A stretch of DNA of 64,000 nucleotides from Rhodanobacter sp. Root480 (GTDB lineage Bacteria; Pseudomonadota; Gammaproteobacteria; Xanthomonadales; Rhodanobacteraceae). Shown piece by piece: positions 16,811-25,995 of this stretch; the stretch's first letter is position 1, and each line of letters starts with the position of its first letter. The notes under the pieces were generated by a model that was not told the DNA's origin, searched no databases, and saw only the letters and a program-made list of their open reading frames with translations. A program made the position numbers and the translations under genes. Where the stretch lies: NCBI RefSeq assembly GCF_001426645.1, contig NZ_LMEX01000003.1, positions 283,449 through 347,448 on the forward strand, in the 5' to 3' direction.

Positions 16811-18982
16811 TCACGGTTGCTGCGGGGCGTCGGTCATGGCGCGCCAGGCGGGTGGTAGCAACGGTGGTTTCCGGGCGGCGCAGGGCCGTACCTCGCCGGT
16901 GACCAGTTTTTGCGCCAGTTGCGGCAAGGTGATGTTTTCCCATGGCTGGCCACGCCGGTTGAGCAGCAGGCAACGCCCGCCATGCGGGGCGTACCAGGCG
17001 AGCTTGCGCGCGCGGATGGGCGCGCTTTGGGTGGCGGCGAATTCGAACCAGTCCCCCGCGGGTTTCTGCCGCAACTGCTGCAGCGCCTCGCGCACGCGCG
17101 GATCGGTTTCGTCGTCGCCGCGATTGCCTGTCGCGTCCGCCGCCGGCGTGTCACCGAGGCGATGTTTCAACCGCATCGCCAGGCTGGTGGTGCTGGGGCC
17201 GCGCGAGGCCGGGTCGGCGTCGCTGGCGAACAGCCACTGGGCCAGCTCCGCGCTTTCTTCCACCGGCATGCCGATCTGCTGCAGGCCGGTTTCCAGCCCG
17301 TGACGCAGGGCGTGCTGGTTGCTGACGGGGCGTTTGCCGCAGAGCTGGTCGGTGATGAGCAGCCGGCTGGAAAACGCCTCGCCCTGTTCGCCGTGGCGCA
17401 ACAGGGTCAGCGCCAGCACGTCGGTCCAGGCACGGTCGATCAGCCCGCGCAGGCCACCTTCCGGGCGGCTGGGGTCCTTGCGTTCGGCCATCAGCTGCGC
17501 CGCGCGCTGGCGTGCCTGCTCCAGCCGGTCGTGCCCTTGCATCGCCTCCACATGACGCCGCTCGGCCAGCTGCGATTTGCGCTGCAGTTGCGCCAGATAG
17601 GCATCGAGCTGGCCCTGCAACGCGGTGTAGAGCGCGGCGGTGGGCGGCTCCCAGATGGCGCGATCCACCAGTTGGTGCAGTGAGCTGATGACACCGCGAT
17701 CGGCCTCGCTGTCGCTGTCCTCGATCCAGTCGCGCGCCGCGTCGGCAAACGTGCCCAATAGCGACTGCGCCGGATGCCCCGCCTCGAAGAAACCCGGGTC
17801 GGCGAGCGCCAGGCGCAGCAGCGGCAGTTGCAGATCGCCGAGCAGGGCGCGGGCCTTTCCGGCCGGGCGCATGGCGCCGGCCAGCGACTGCAACAGCCGC
17901 GCCACCAGCTCCAGGATGTCGTCCTGCTCGTCGCCAAGGCGCACGTTGGCAGCATCGGCAAACGATGGCGCCTTGCTGGCACCGGCCACGTTGAGGCAAC
18001 CAAGCAGCGCACGGCGCAGTTGCGTCGCGCTGGCGGGCGCGCCGCCGGCATGGCCGGGGATCAGGCTGGGGCGCTGTTGCAGCGCGGTCAGCGCGGCGCG
18101 CAATTCCTCTTCCGTGGCTACCAGGCCGGCATCGTTGCGAGTCGGGCTGGCGAGCCGGCGACGGATCAACGGTTCGCGCAGCAGGTCCAGTGCGCTGGCC
18201 GCCGTGGTTTTGCCCGGTGGCGTGGCGGGTGCTGGCGTTATCGCGGCTTCCAGCGACAAGGGCGGTTGCTTGCGCACCGGTGTGCGCGCCATGGGAAACG
18301 CGCGCAGGCGCGGCAGGAGGCCTTCGGCGAGCAGGTGGCGATTGATGATTTCATACAGCCCGGCCAGCCCTGGCACCAGGGTGCTTTCCAGGCTTTGCAA
18401 CAGCAGCACGTCGTGCTCGCTGGGCAGGTTGAGCGCGGCGCTGGCGTCGCGGAACGCGGCCGCCATGGCTTGCGGCCCCAGCGGCAGCCGTTCGCCTTCC
18501 AGCGGTGGTGCCGCCACCAGCACGGCCAGGCGATAGCTCAGCTCCACCAGCAGCGGGCCGTTGCGTGCCTCGTTGCGCGCCACCAGCTGATCCAGCGCGG
18601 CGGTCAGTTCGTGCTCGACCGCATCGAGCAGGCTCAGCGTGAGTCCCGGCTTCTTCGCGGTGGGTGGCGTGGCGGTGCCGATCTGCGCAAACGCACGGTC
18701 GATGCTGGCCACGAAACGCTCTTCGAAAACCTGCCGTCCCTGCAGCAGGGTTTGCCGCGTGGCCAGGTAGCGCTGTTGATCCACGTGGCTGCGCGTGCGG
18801 TCGGACTTGTCGTGCAGGCGGCGGTCGAAATCGCCCAGGCACGCGCGCAGCGGCTCGTGCAGCCAGGTGGCGCAGAGGCCGCGCACTTCATCCACCAGTC
18901 GTTGTGTGCGCGCCGGCCAACCAGGCTTTTCAGGGGACGGCGCGTCTTCGGTGAGCTCGATCTTCAAAGTGATCCCGGACAA
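16811..18982 (-). CDS. DUF1631 family protein (copy 2)
   Basis: Paralogue of the next gene, same strand, about 110 bases away: 723 residues with the same landmarks (WPARTQRLVDEVRGLCATWL, LLDAVEHELTAALDQLVARN, LAVLVAAPPLEGERLP, LIDRAWTDVLALTLLRHGEQ, DWFEFAATQS and RCLLLNRRGQPW). The two diverge mostly in the Pro/Ala linker. Only TTG codons (18982 or 18967) are available at the N-terminus and neither has a clear ribosome site, so the start is uncertain. Function unknown. Tandem paralogues of this family beside a PilZ gene suggest division of labour or heteromer formation. Confidence 0.83.
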   Translation of the reverse strand: MSGITLKIELTEDAPSPEKPGWPARTQRLVDEVRGLCATWLHEPLRACLGDFDRRLHDKSDRTRSHVDQQRYLATRQTLLQGRQVFEERFVASIDRAFAQIGTATPPTAKKPGLTLSLLDAVEHELTAALDQLVARNEARNGPLLVELSYRLAVLVAAPPLEGERLPLGPQAMAAAFRDASAALNLPSEHDVLLLQSLESTLVPGLAGLYEIINRHLLAEGLLPRLRAFPMARTPVRKQPPLSLEAAITPAPATPPGKTTAASALDLLREPLIRRRLASPTRNDAGLVATEEELRAALTALQQRPSLIPGHAGGAPASATQLRRALLGCLNVAGASKAPSFADAANVRLGDEQDDILELVARLLQSLAGAMRPAGKARALLGDLQLPLLRLALADPGFFEAGHPAQSLLGTFADAARDWIEDSDSEADRGVISSLHQLVDRAIWEPPTAALYTALQGQLDAYLAQLQRKSQLAERRHVEAMQGHDRLEQARQRAAQLMAERKDPSRPEGGLRGLIDRAWTDVLALTLLRHGEQGEAFSSRLLITDQLCGKRPVSNQHALRHGLETGLQQIGMPVEESAELAQWLFASDADPASRGPSTTSLAMRLKHRLGDTPAADATGNRGDDETDPRVREALQQLRQKPAGDWFEFAATQSAPIRARKLAWYAPHGGRCLLLNRRGQPWENITLPQLAQKLVTGEVRPCAARKPPLLPPAWRAMTDAPQQP

Positions 18983-19044
18983 CGCGATAGGCCGAGTCTA
19001 TGCCCGATGCGGTGACGTAACCATGAGCGTTTTGTCACTGCCAC

Positions 19045-20211
19045 TCAAGCCAGGAAACTGGCGATCACGTCGTTGAGAAAGCGCTGGCCCAGTGCGGTGG
19101 TGCGCAATTGCTGCGGGTCGGGGTGCAGCCAGCCGCGCTGTTGCGCGTCGTTCAGCGAGGTGGCGATCGTGGTCAATGACAAGCCGGTGCGCTCGCCGAA
19201 ATCCTGCAGCGGCACGCCATCGATCAGTCGCAACGCGTTCAACATGTATTCGAACGGCAGCTCGCCGGCCGTGACGATCTGGTCGCCGCCGATCCGCGCG
19301 GCCGTGCCCGCGGCGTCCATGTAGGCGCGCGGGTTGCGCGATTTCCAACGCCGCCGTACCTGCCCGCTGGCGGCGTTGCTGAGCTTGCCGTGGGCGCCGG
19401 CGCCGATGCCCAGGTAGTCGCCGAAGCGCCAGTAGTTGAGGTTGTGCGCGCAGCGACGACCTGGCTGGGCGTAGGCGGAGATTTCGTATTGGCCGTAACC
19501 CGCGGCGGCCAGGCGCGCCTCGCACGCCTCCTGCATGGCCCAGGCGTGGTCGTCATCGGGCAGCGGCGGCGGGTTGGCGGCGAACACGGTGTTCGGTTCC
19601 AGCGTCAGCTGGTAGTGCGAGATATGCGTGGGCTGCAGCGCCACGGCGCGATCCACGTCGGCCAGCGCGCCCTCCAGCATCTGCTGGGGCAGGGCATACA
19701 TCAGGTCGAGATTGATGTTGGCGTAGCCGGCGTCCTGTGCCGATTTCACCGCACGCTCGGCTTCCGCGGCCGAATGGATGCGGCCCAGTCGGCGCAGCTT
19801 GTCGTCGTCGAAGCTCTGCACGCCGAACGAGATGCGGTTGACGCCAGCCTTCAGGTAGCCGTCGAAACGGCCGTGCTCGACCGTGCCGGGGTTGGTCTCC
19901 AGCGTGATCTCGGCATCCGCCGCCAGCGGCAGCCGTTCGCGGACGCCGTCGAGCAGGCGTTCGATCAGTTCGGGCGAAAACAGGCTGGGCGTGCCGCCGC
20001 CGAAAAAGATGCTGACCACCGGCCGCCCGGCCAGCGCCGCGCCGAAATCCACGCGGTCGGCGTCCAGATCGGCCAGCAGGTGATCGATGTACTCGGCGTA
20101 CGGCGGCGGCGTGTTGCGCAGGCCGTGCGAGTTGAAGTCGCAATACGGGCACTTCTTCACACACCACGGCATGTGGATGTACAGCGACAGCGGTGGCGCG
20201 ATCAGGCTCAT
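19045..20211 (-). CDS. hemW: Radical SAM haem chaperone HemW
   Basis: A 388-residue HemW, formerly called coproporphyrinogen III oxidase-like, which binds haem and a [4Fe-4S] cluster. The radical SAM motif Cys17-x3-Cys21-x2-Cys24 (WCVKKCPYC) is intact. FFGGGTPSLF and ITLETNPGT (SAM-binding strands) follow, then the HemW C-terminal domain. The ATG overlaps the rdgB stop (ATGA), matching the common rdgB-hemW pairing. The open frame runs upstream through rdgB, but that part is shadow. Confidence 0.94.
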   Translation of the reverse strand: MSLIAPPLSLYIHMPWCVKKCPYCDFNSHGLRNTPPPYAEYIDHLLADLDADRVDFGAALAGRPVVSIFFGGGTPSLFSPELIERLLDGVRERLPLAADAEITLETNPGTVEHGRFDGYLKAGVNRISFGVQSFDDDKLRRLGRIHSAAEAERAVKSAQDAGYANINLDLMYALPQQMLEGALADVDRAVALQPTHISHYQLTLEPNTVFAANPPPLPDDDHAWAMQEACEARLAAAGYGQYEISAYAQPGRRCAHNLNYWRFGDYLGIGAGAHGKLSNAASGQVRRRWKSRNPRAYMDAAGTAARIGGDQIVTAGELPFEYMLNALRLIDGVPLQDFGERTGLSLTTIATSLNDAQQRGWLHPDPQQLRTTALGQRFLNDVIASFLA

Positions 20212-20804
20212 GTCAGCTCGGCCAGCCGCGCCTGCAGTTTGGCCATGGCCTGGCCGCGGTGGCTGAGACGGTTTTTCAGCGCGGGGTCGAGTTCCGCGGC
20301 ACTTTGGGTCTGGCCATCGGGCAGGAACAGCGGGTCGTAGCCGAAGCCTCCCGGCCCGCGTGGCGCATCCAGCACGTGGCCGTGCCAGCGGCCTTCGACG
20401 ATCAGCGGCGTGGGGTCGGTGGCGTGGCGCAGCAACACCAGTGCGCACATGAAGAAGGCGCGGCGTTGATCGGGCGGCATGCCGTCCAGCGTCCGCAGCA
20501 GCTTCGCGTTGTTGGCGGCGCTGTCGCCGTGGCCGCCGGCGTAGCGGGCCGAGTACAGACCGGGCGCACCTTTGAGGGCTTCCACGCACAGGCCCGAGTC
20601 GTCGGCCAGCGCGGGCAGGCCACTGAGCTGCGACGCGTGGCGCGCCTTGAGCAAGGCGTTTTCCACGAAGGTGAGGCCGGTTTCCTCGACATCGTCGATG
20701 CCCAGGCTGGCCTGGGTGACCACCTCGCAGCCGCTGTCGGCGAACAGCGCGTTGAACTCGCGTAGTTTGCCGGGGTTGCTGCTGGCAAGGACGATGCGGT
20801 GCAT
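20208..20804 (-). CDS. rdgB: XTP/dITP pyrophosphatase (RdgB/HAM1)
   Basis: House-cleaning nucleotide pyrophosphatase that hydrolyses dITP, XTP and ITP to monophosphates. At 198 residues it matches E. coli RdgB (197). Conserved parts: VLASSNPGKLREF (residues 4-16), TFVENALLKARHAS, LADDSGLCVEAL, PGLYSARYAG and FGYDPLFLPDG. ATG at 20804 with CAGGAAC upstream is preferred over an upstream start at 20894 that would lie within a palindromic repeat. It is the first gene of the rdgB-hemW pair. Confidence 0.95.
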   Translation of the reverse strand: MHRIVLASSNPGKLREFNALFADSGCEVVTQASLGIDDVEETGLTFVENALLKARHASQLSGLPALADDSGLCVEALKGAPGLYSARYAGGHGDSAANNAKLLRTLDGMPPDQRRAFFMCALVLLRHATDPTPLIVEGRWHGHVLDAPRGPGGFGYDPLFLPDGQTQSAAELDPALKNRLSHRGQAMAKLQARLAELT

Positions 20805-20880
20805 GGGTGGGTTCCTGGGGTGCCGGGGTGGAGTCGTTTTTTTGAGGGTTATGGTGACCGCAGACGGCCCTCTCCCCCGG

Positions 20881-20906
20881 CCCCTCTCCCGCAAGCGTGA
20901 GAGGGG
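20881..20906. repeat. REP-like hairpin, CCCTCTCC family
   Basis: Arms CCCCTCTC (20881-20888) and GAGAGGGG (20899-20906), extended inside by CGC and GCG around AA. It lies between rph and rdgB. It shares its core with the elements at 2241 and 22693. Confidence 0.6.
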
Positions 20907-20932
20907 AGTTATCGCGCTAGCGCGCGACCGCG

Positions 20933-21667
<735 letters not shown>

Positions 21668-21757
21668 GGGGATTCCTTCGCGTCGCTTGGCCGGATTGGG
21701 CAAGGCGGGACCGGAGAGTTTACCATTGCGTCCTTTACCCACGCCCGGAAACACCGA

Positions 21758-22621
21758 ATGATCCGCAGCATGACGGCCTACGCCAGTGCCGAAACCACCG
21801 GCCCCGCGGGCACGCTCAGCTGTGAGCTGCGCACGGTCAATCACCGTTACCTGGAATTGAGCCCGCGCCTGCCGGACGACTTGCGCAGCTTCGAGTCGCA
21901 ACTGCGCGAGCGGGTGGCGGCGAAGCTGTCGCGCGGCAAGCTGGATCTCACCGTGCGCCGCACCGGCAGCGATGCGCGCAGCGAGTCGCTGCAGATCAAC
22001 AATGCGCTGCTGACCCGGTTGTCCGAACTGAACCTGGACATGGCCGCGCTGTTCCCCGGCTTGCAGGTGCAGTTCACCGAGTTGCTGCGCTTCCCCGGTG
22101 TGATGCAGCAGGCCGAGAACGATCCCGAGGCGCAGCAGGCGGCGCTGTTCGACGTGCTCGACCGCGCGCTGGATGCGCTCACCGCCACCCGCGAGCGCGA
22201 GGGCGCGAAGCTGGGCGAGATCCTCGGCGAAAAGCTCGATGCGATCGAACGCGTGGTGGCCGACGTGCGCGGCTGGATGCCGCAGATTCGCGCCGGGTTG
22301 CGCACCCGTCTGGAAACGCGGCTGGCCGACCTGAAGCAACCGGTCGAGCCGGGCCGGCTGGAACAGGAGCTGGTGCTGCAGATCACCCGCATCGATGTGG
22401 ACGAGGAACTGGACCGGCTCAGCACGCATATCGGCGAGACGCGCCGCGTGCTGGGCTTGAAAGAGCCGGTCGGGCGCCGACTGGATTTCCTGATGCAGGA
22501 GTTCAACCGCGAGGCGAATACGCTGGGTTCGAAGTCGGTCGATGCGCGCAGCACCAATGCGGCGGTGGAGCTGAAGGTGCTGATCGAGCAGATGCGCGAG
22601 CAGGTGCAGAACATTGAATGA
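21758..22621 (+). CDS. yicC: YicC/YloC family endoribonuclease
   Basis: A 287-residue YicC family protein; E. coli YicC is an endoribonuclease implicated in decay of the small RNA RyhB. The N-terminal [12 protein letters not shown] is nearly invariant in the family, followed by [18 protein letters not shown]. The C-terminal DUF1732 region includes [37 protein letters not shown] and [17 protein letters not shown]. The ATG at 21758 gives the canonical N-terminus; the frame upstream overlaps rph and is shadow. Transcribed towards gmk, with which it may be co-expressed. Confidence 0.95.
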   Translation: MIRSMTAYASAETTGPAGTLSCELRTVNHRYLELSPRLPDDLRSFESQLRERVAAKLSRGKLDLTVRRTGSDARSESLQINNALLTRLSELNLDMAALFPGLQVQFTELLRFPGVMQQAENDPEAQQAALFDVLDRALDALTATREREGAKLGEILGEKLDAIERVVADVRGWMPQIRAGLRTRLETRLADLKQPVEPGRLEQELVLQITRIDVDEELDRLSTHIGETRRVLGLKEPVGRRLDFLMQEFNREANTLGSKSVDARSTNAAVELKVLIEQMREQVQNIE

Positions 22622-22692
22622 GCAAGGCATGCCGGTTTCTGCCATGCAGGCGCGGTTGATGGTTCGCCGCGAGCACCGGGCCCTGTCCCCAG

Positions 22693-22715
22693 CCCTCTCC
22701 CCGTGGGGGAGAGGG
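22693..22715. repeat. REP-like hairpin covering the gmk ribosome binding site
   Basis: Arms CCCTCTCCCC (22693-22702) and GGGGAGAGGG (22706-22715). It belongs to the same intergenic palindrome family as 2241 and 20881. The right arm runs into AGGGAG (22712-22717), the best ribosome binding site for gmk. Confidence 0.65.
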
Positions 22716-22722
22716 AGCGAAC

Positions 22723-23361
22723 GTGCTGCGCATCGTTATGAATATTGAAGCGGGCACCCTGTTTGTCGTTGCGGCGCCTTCGGGCGCGGGCAAGTCCAGC
22801 CTGGTCAATGCGCTGCTGGAGCGTGAGCCGACGATTTCGTTGTCGATCTCGCACACCACGCGGCCGCCGCGCGTCGGCGAGTTGTACGGTCGGCACTATT
22901 ACTTTGTCGAGCGAGACGCGTTCGAGAAGCAGGTCGCCGAAGGCATTTTCCTTGAGCACGCCGAAGTGCACGGCAACCTCTACGGCACGTCGGGCACCAC
23001 GGTGCAGGCGCTGCTGGCACAGGGGCGCGATGTGTTGCTGGAAATCGACTGGCAGGGCGCACAGCAGATCCGTCGCAGCAAGCCCGATTGCGTCAGCGTG
23101 TTCATCCTGCCGCCGTCGCGGGCGGAACTTGAGCGGCGCCTGCGCGGTCGTGGTTCGGACAGTGCTGCGGTGATCGAGCGGCGGCTGCGCAATTCGCGCG
23201 AGGAAATCGGCCATGCGCACGAGTTCGATTTCATCCTGATTAACGATGTCTTCAATGACGCCCTGGACGACCTGCAGGCCATCGTGCGTGCGGTGCGCCA
23301 GCGCAGTGCGTTGCAGTGGCGCCGCCACGAAACGCTGATTGCGGAGTTGCTTGCTTCGTAG
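22723..23361 (+). CDS. gmk: Guanylate kinase
   Basis: Converts GMP to GDP with ATP. The P-loop APSGAGKSS, the GMP-binding [13 protein letters not shown] and [32 protein letters not shown] and the lid [10 protein letters not shown] are all present. GTG at 22723 has a strong ribosome site (GAGGGAG, 5-6 base spacing) and gives 212 residues. ATG at 22738 would give [11 protein letters not shown], nearer other Gmk N-termini, but has no ribosome site, so GTG is preferred with moderate confidence. In many gammaproteobacteria gmk is followed directly by rpoZ and spoT; here the mla genes lie between. Confidence 0.94.
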   Translation: MLRIVMNIEAGTLFVVAAPSGAGKSSLVNALLEREPTISLSISHTTRPPRVGELYGRHYYFVERDAFEKQVAEGIFLEHAEVHGNLYGTSGTTVQALLAQGRDVLLEIDWQGAQQIRRSKPDCVSVFILPPSRAELERRLRGRGSDSAAVIERRLRNSREEIGHAHEFDFILINDVFNDALDDLQAIVRAVRQRSALQWRRHETLIAELLAS

Positions 23362-23459
23362 CCGTTCGCTGCTGGGGGCCGCAGGATCCACGGGCGCCGC
23401 TTGCATGGCGTTGTGGATGTGCTTCCATTACCTTGTTTCCTTTTCCGGCCGATGCATCC

Positions 23460-24296
23460 ATGACCCAACCTGTTCGCCCGCCAGCTGACGACGGCACCCT
23501 GGTCAGGATCCGCGGGCTGACCACGGTGCTCAACGGCAAGACCATCTTCGACGCGCTGGACATGGACATCCCGCGCGGCAAGGTCACCGCGATCATGGGC
23601 CCCAGCGGCACCGGCAAGACCACCTTGCTCAAGCACATCACCGGGCAGATGCACGCCGACGCCGGCAGCATCCATGTCGATGGCCGCAACGTGGCCGGCT
23701 TGTCGCGCGAAGATCTGTACAAGCTGCGCGAGGGCGTGGGTTACCTGTTCCAGAACTCCGCATTGCTGACCGACTTCGACGTATTCGAGAACGTGGCGTT
23801 CCCGCTGCGCCAGCACACGAAATTGCCGGAGGTGCTGATTCGCAATCTGGTGCTGATGAAACTGCAGGCGGTGGGCTTGCGTGGCGCGGCGCGACTGATG
23901 CCGAACGAACTTTCCGGCGGTATGGCGCGACGGGTGGCGCTGGCGCGGGCGATCGTGTTCGACCCGCAACTGATCCTGTACGACGAGCCGTTCGTGGGCC
24001 TCGATCCGGTGGCGCTGAACCAGGTATTGAAATTGATCCGCACCTTGAACAAGACCCTGGGCATCACCAGCGTGCTGGTGTCGCACGAACTGGCCGCGGT
24101 GCAGCAGATCGCCGATCACGTGATGCTGCTGTCCAACGGCAAGGTGGTGGCGCAGGGTGACCCGAAGACGATCGCCGACGACGGCTCGCCGTGGACGCGG
24201 CAGTTCTTCGGCGGCGAGGCGGACGGGCCGATTCCGTTCCGCTACCCCGCTGGCGACTACGCGACCGAGCTGGGCTTTGCCGGAGCGCCGAAATGA
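23460..24296 (+). CDS. mlaF: Phospholipid transport ATP-binding protein MlaF
   Basis: ATPase of the inner-membrane MlaFEDB complex, which moves phospholipids between the inner membrane and the periplasmic carrier MlaC to maintain outer-membrane asymmetry. At 278 residues it has Walker A GPSGTGKTT (47-55), Q-loop LFQNSALL, signature NELSGGMARRVALARAI, Walker B LILYDEPFVGLDP and the switch histidine VLVSHEL. The ATG at 23460 fits family N-termini although the ribosome site is weak. Its stop overlaps the mlaE start as ATGA. First gene of mlaFEDCB. Confidence 0.95.
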   Translation: MTQPVRPPADDGTLVRIRGLTTVLNGKTIFDALDMDIPRGKVTAIMGPSGTGKTTLLKHITGQMHADAGSIHVDGRNVAGLSREDLYKLREGVGYLFQNSALLTDFDVFENVAFPLRQHTKLPEVLIRNLVLMKLQAVGLRGAARLMPNELSGGMARRVALARAIVFDPQLILYDEPFVGLDPVALNQVLKLIRTLNKTLGITSVLVSHELAAVQQIADHVMLLSNGKVVAQGDPKTIADDGSPWTRQFFGGEADGPIPFRYPAGDYATELGFAGAPK

Positions 24297-25069
24297 GCGC
24301 GCGCGAGCCGGTGCGCAACAACGTGGTGACCCAGTCGCTGGCGCAGATCGGCCTTTGCGGCCTGTTCCTGCTGACCCTGCTGGCGGCGATCCCGCGCAGC
24401 TTCCGCTACTTGCGCGAGACCACGCGCCAGCTGTGGTTCGTCGGCGCGATGAGCCTGACCATCATCATGGTCTGCGGCCTGTTCGTGGGCATGGTGTTGA
24501 TGCTGCAGCTGTACCACGTGCTGTCGATTTTCGGCGGTACCTCGGCCAGCGGCATGGTGGTGGCGCTGTCGGTGTACCGCGAGCTTGGGCCGGTGGTCAC
24601 CGCGCTGCTGTTCGCCGGCCGCGCCGGCACCGCGATCACCGCCGAGATCGGCCTGATGCGCGCCACCGACCAGATTTCCGCGATGGAGATGATGGCGGTG
24701 GACCCGATCGCCTACGTCGCCACGCCGCGCTTCCTGGCCGGGCTGATCGCGATGCCGCTGCTGTGCTGCGTGTTCTGCGCGATGGCGGTGTTCGGCGGCC
24801 ACCTGGTCGGCGTGACCTGGCTGGGCATCGACAACGGCACGTTCTGGTCGAACATGACCGCGGTGGTCGACGTGCGCACCGACATCGTCAACGGCGTGCT
24901 GCTGAAAAGCCTGGCTTTCGGCGCGGTGGTGTCGTTGATCGCGGTGTTCCAGGGCTTCACCACGCCGCCGACCAGCGAGGGCGTGGCGTATGCCACCACG
25001 CGCACCGTGGTCGCTTCGTCCATCGCGATCCTGGCGCTGGATTTCGTGCTTACCGCCTTCCTGATGTGA
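24293..25069 (+). CDS. mlaE: Phospholipid transport permease MlaE
   Basis: Inner-membrane permease (MlaE/YrbE family), 258 residues with about five or six hydrophobic helices. The family core ALSVYRELGPVVTALLFAGR and AITAEIGLMRATDQISAMEM (the coupling region that meets MlaF) is intact, followed by VDPIAYVATPRFLAGLIAMP and the C-terminal FQGFTTPPTSEGVAYATTRTV. The ATG is coupled to mlaF. It forms the membrane core of the Mla transporter with MlaF, MlaB and MlaD. Confidence 0.95.
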   Translation: MSAREPVRNNVVTQSLAQIGLCGLFLLTLLAAIPRSFRYLRETTRQLWFVGAMSLTIIMVCGLFVGMVLMLQLYHVLSIFGGTSASGMVVALSVYRELGPVVTALLFAGRAGTAITAEIGLMRATDQISAMEMMAVDPIAYVATPRFLAGLIAMPLLCCVFCAMAVFGGHLVGVTWLGIDNGTFWSNMTAVVDVRTDIVNGVLLKSLAFGAVVSLIAVFQGFTTPPTSEGVAYATTRTVVASSIAILALDFVLTAFLM

Positions 25070-25103
25070 CTGCCATGACTTATCGTTTTCCGAGGATTCT
25101 GCC

Positions 25104-25946
25104 GTGAGCCAACCGAGAAGTTCCTATGCCGTCGGCACCGGCCTGTTCATCGTGCTCGGCTTTGCGGCGCTGGCCTACCTGGCCACGCAGACCAGCTCGG
25201 TGGCCAACGTCCGCCAGGGCGACAGCTACACGCTGCAGACGCAGTTCACCAACATCGGCCAGCTGAAAGAGCGCGCCCCGGTGAAGATCGCCGGCGTGCG
25301 GGTGGGCCAGGTGCAGTCGATCACCCTGAAGCCCGACCACGACGTGGCCGACGTGACGCTTTCGATCGACAAGCACTACGACCACATCCCGCAGGATTCG
25401 GTGGCCACCATCTTCACCAGCGGCCTGCTCGGCGACCAGTACGTGGGCATCGAGTACGGCAGCGCCAAGCAGGTCGTGGCCGATGGCGGCTCGCTGGCGC
25501 GGACCAAGTCCACCCAGCCGCTGGAAGAGATGCTGGGCAAGTTCTTCGGCGCCGGCGGCGTCGTCGACAACGTGGGCGGCAGCTACACGGTGAAGGCGAA
25601 CTTCACCAACGTCGGCACGCTGTCCGCCGGTGCGCCGGTGAAGATGGCCGGCGTGGTGATCGGTAGCGTGCAATCGGTGAACGCCGACCCGGTGCAGTTG
25701 AACGCCCGCGTGGTGTTGGCGATCGACAAGCGCTACGACGCGATTCCGGACGATTCGGCCGCCGCGGTATTCACCAGCGGTTTGATCGGTACCCAGTATG
25801 TTGCGATCCAGCCCGGCGGCTCGCCCGACACGCTCAAGGATGGGGACGAGATGATCCTGACCCAGTCCGCGATGCAACTGGAGGACCTGATCGGGAAGTT
25901 CCTGGTGAATGGCTCCAGCGACAAGAAGCCAGCCAGCGAAAAGTGA
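25104..25946 (+). CDS. mlaD: MlaD with two tandem MCE domains
   Basis: Periplasmic, membrane-anchored substrate-binding subunit of the Mla transporter. At 280 residues it is about 100 longer than E. coli MlaD (183), because it has two MCE domains. Residues 9-28 form the membrane anchor. MCE 1 spans 41-148 (SYTLQTQFTNIG to PLEEMLGKFF) and MCE 2 spans 160-270 (SYTVKANFTNVG to QLEDLIGKFLVNG). By eye about half of 108 aligned positions are identical. Both keep APVK-AGV, YD-IP and FTSGL-G-QYV. The second ends like E. coli MlaD (SAM-LEDLIG-FL), so it is probably the ancestral one. GTG start, 34 bases after mlaE. E. coli MlaD forms a hexameric ring, so this protein may form two stacked rings; that is inference. 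Confidence 0.93.
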   Translation: MSQPRSSYAVGTGLFIVLGFAALAYLATQTSSVANVRQGDSYTLQTQFTNIGQLKERAPVKIAGVRVGQVQSITLKPDHDVADVTLSIDKHYDHIPQDSVATIFTSGLLGDQYVGIEYGSAKQVVADGGSLARTKSTQPLEEMLGKFFGAGGVVDNVGGSYTVKANFTNVGTLSAGAPVKMAGVVIGSVQSVNADPVQLNARVVLAIDKRYDAIPDDSAAAVFTSGLIGTQYVAIQPGGSPDTLKDGDEMILTQSAMQLEDLIGKFLVNGSSDKKPASEK

Positions 25947-25995
25947 TCCCGTCTCCCCGCCTGCCGATCCGGCCGGCCCCCACCAAGGAAACCCC

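Noticed and set aside
21668..22645. Upstream extension of the rph frame across yicC
   Set aside because: The extension is antisense to yicC; RNase PH homologues start at 21667.
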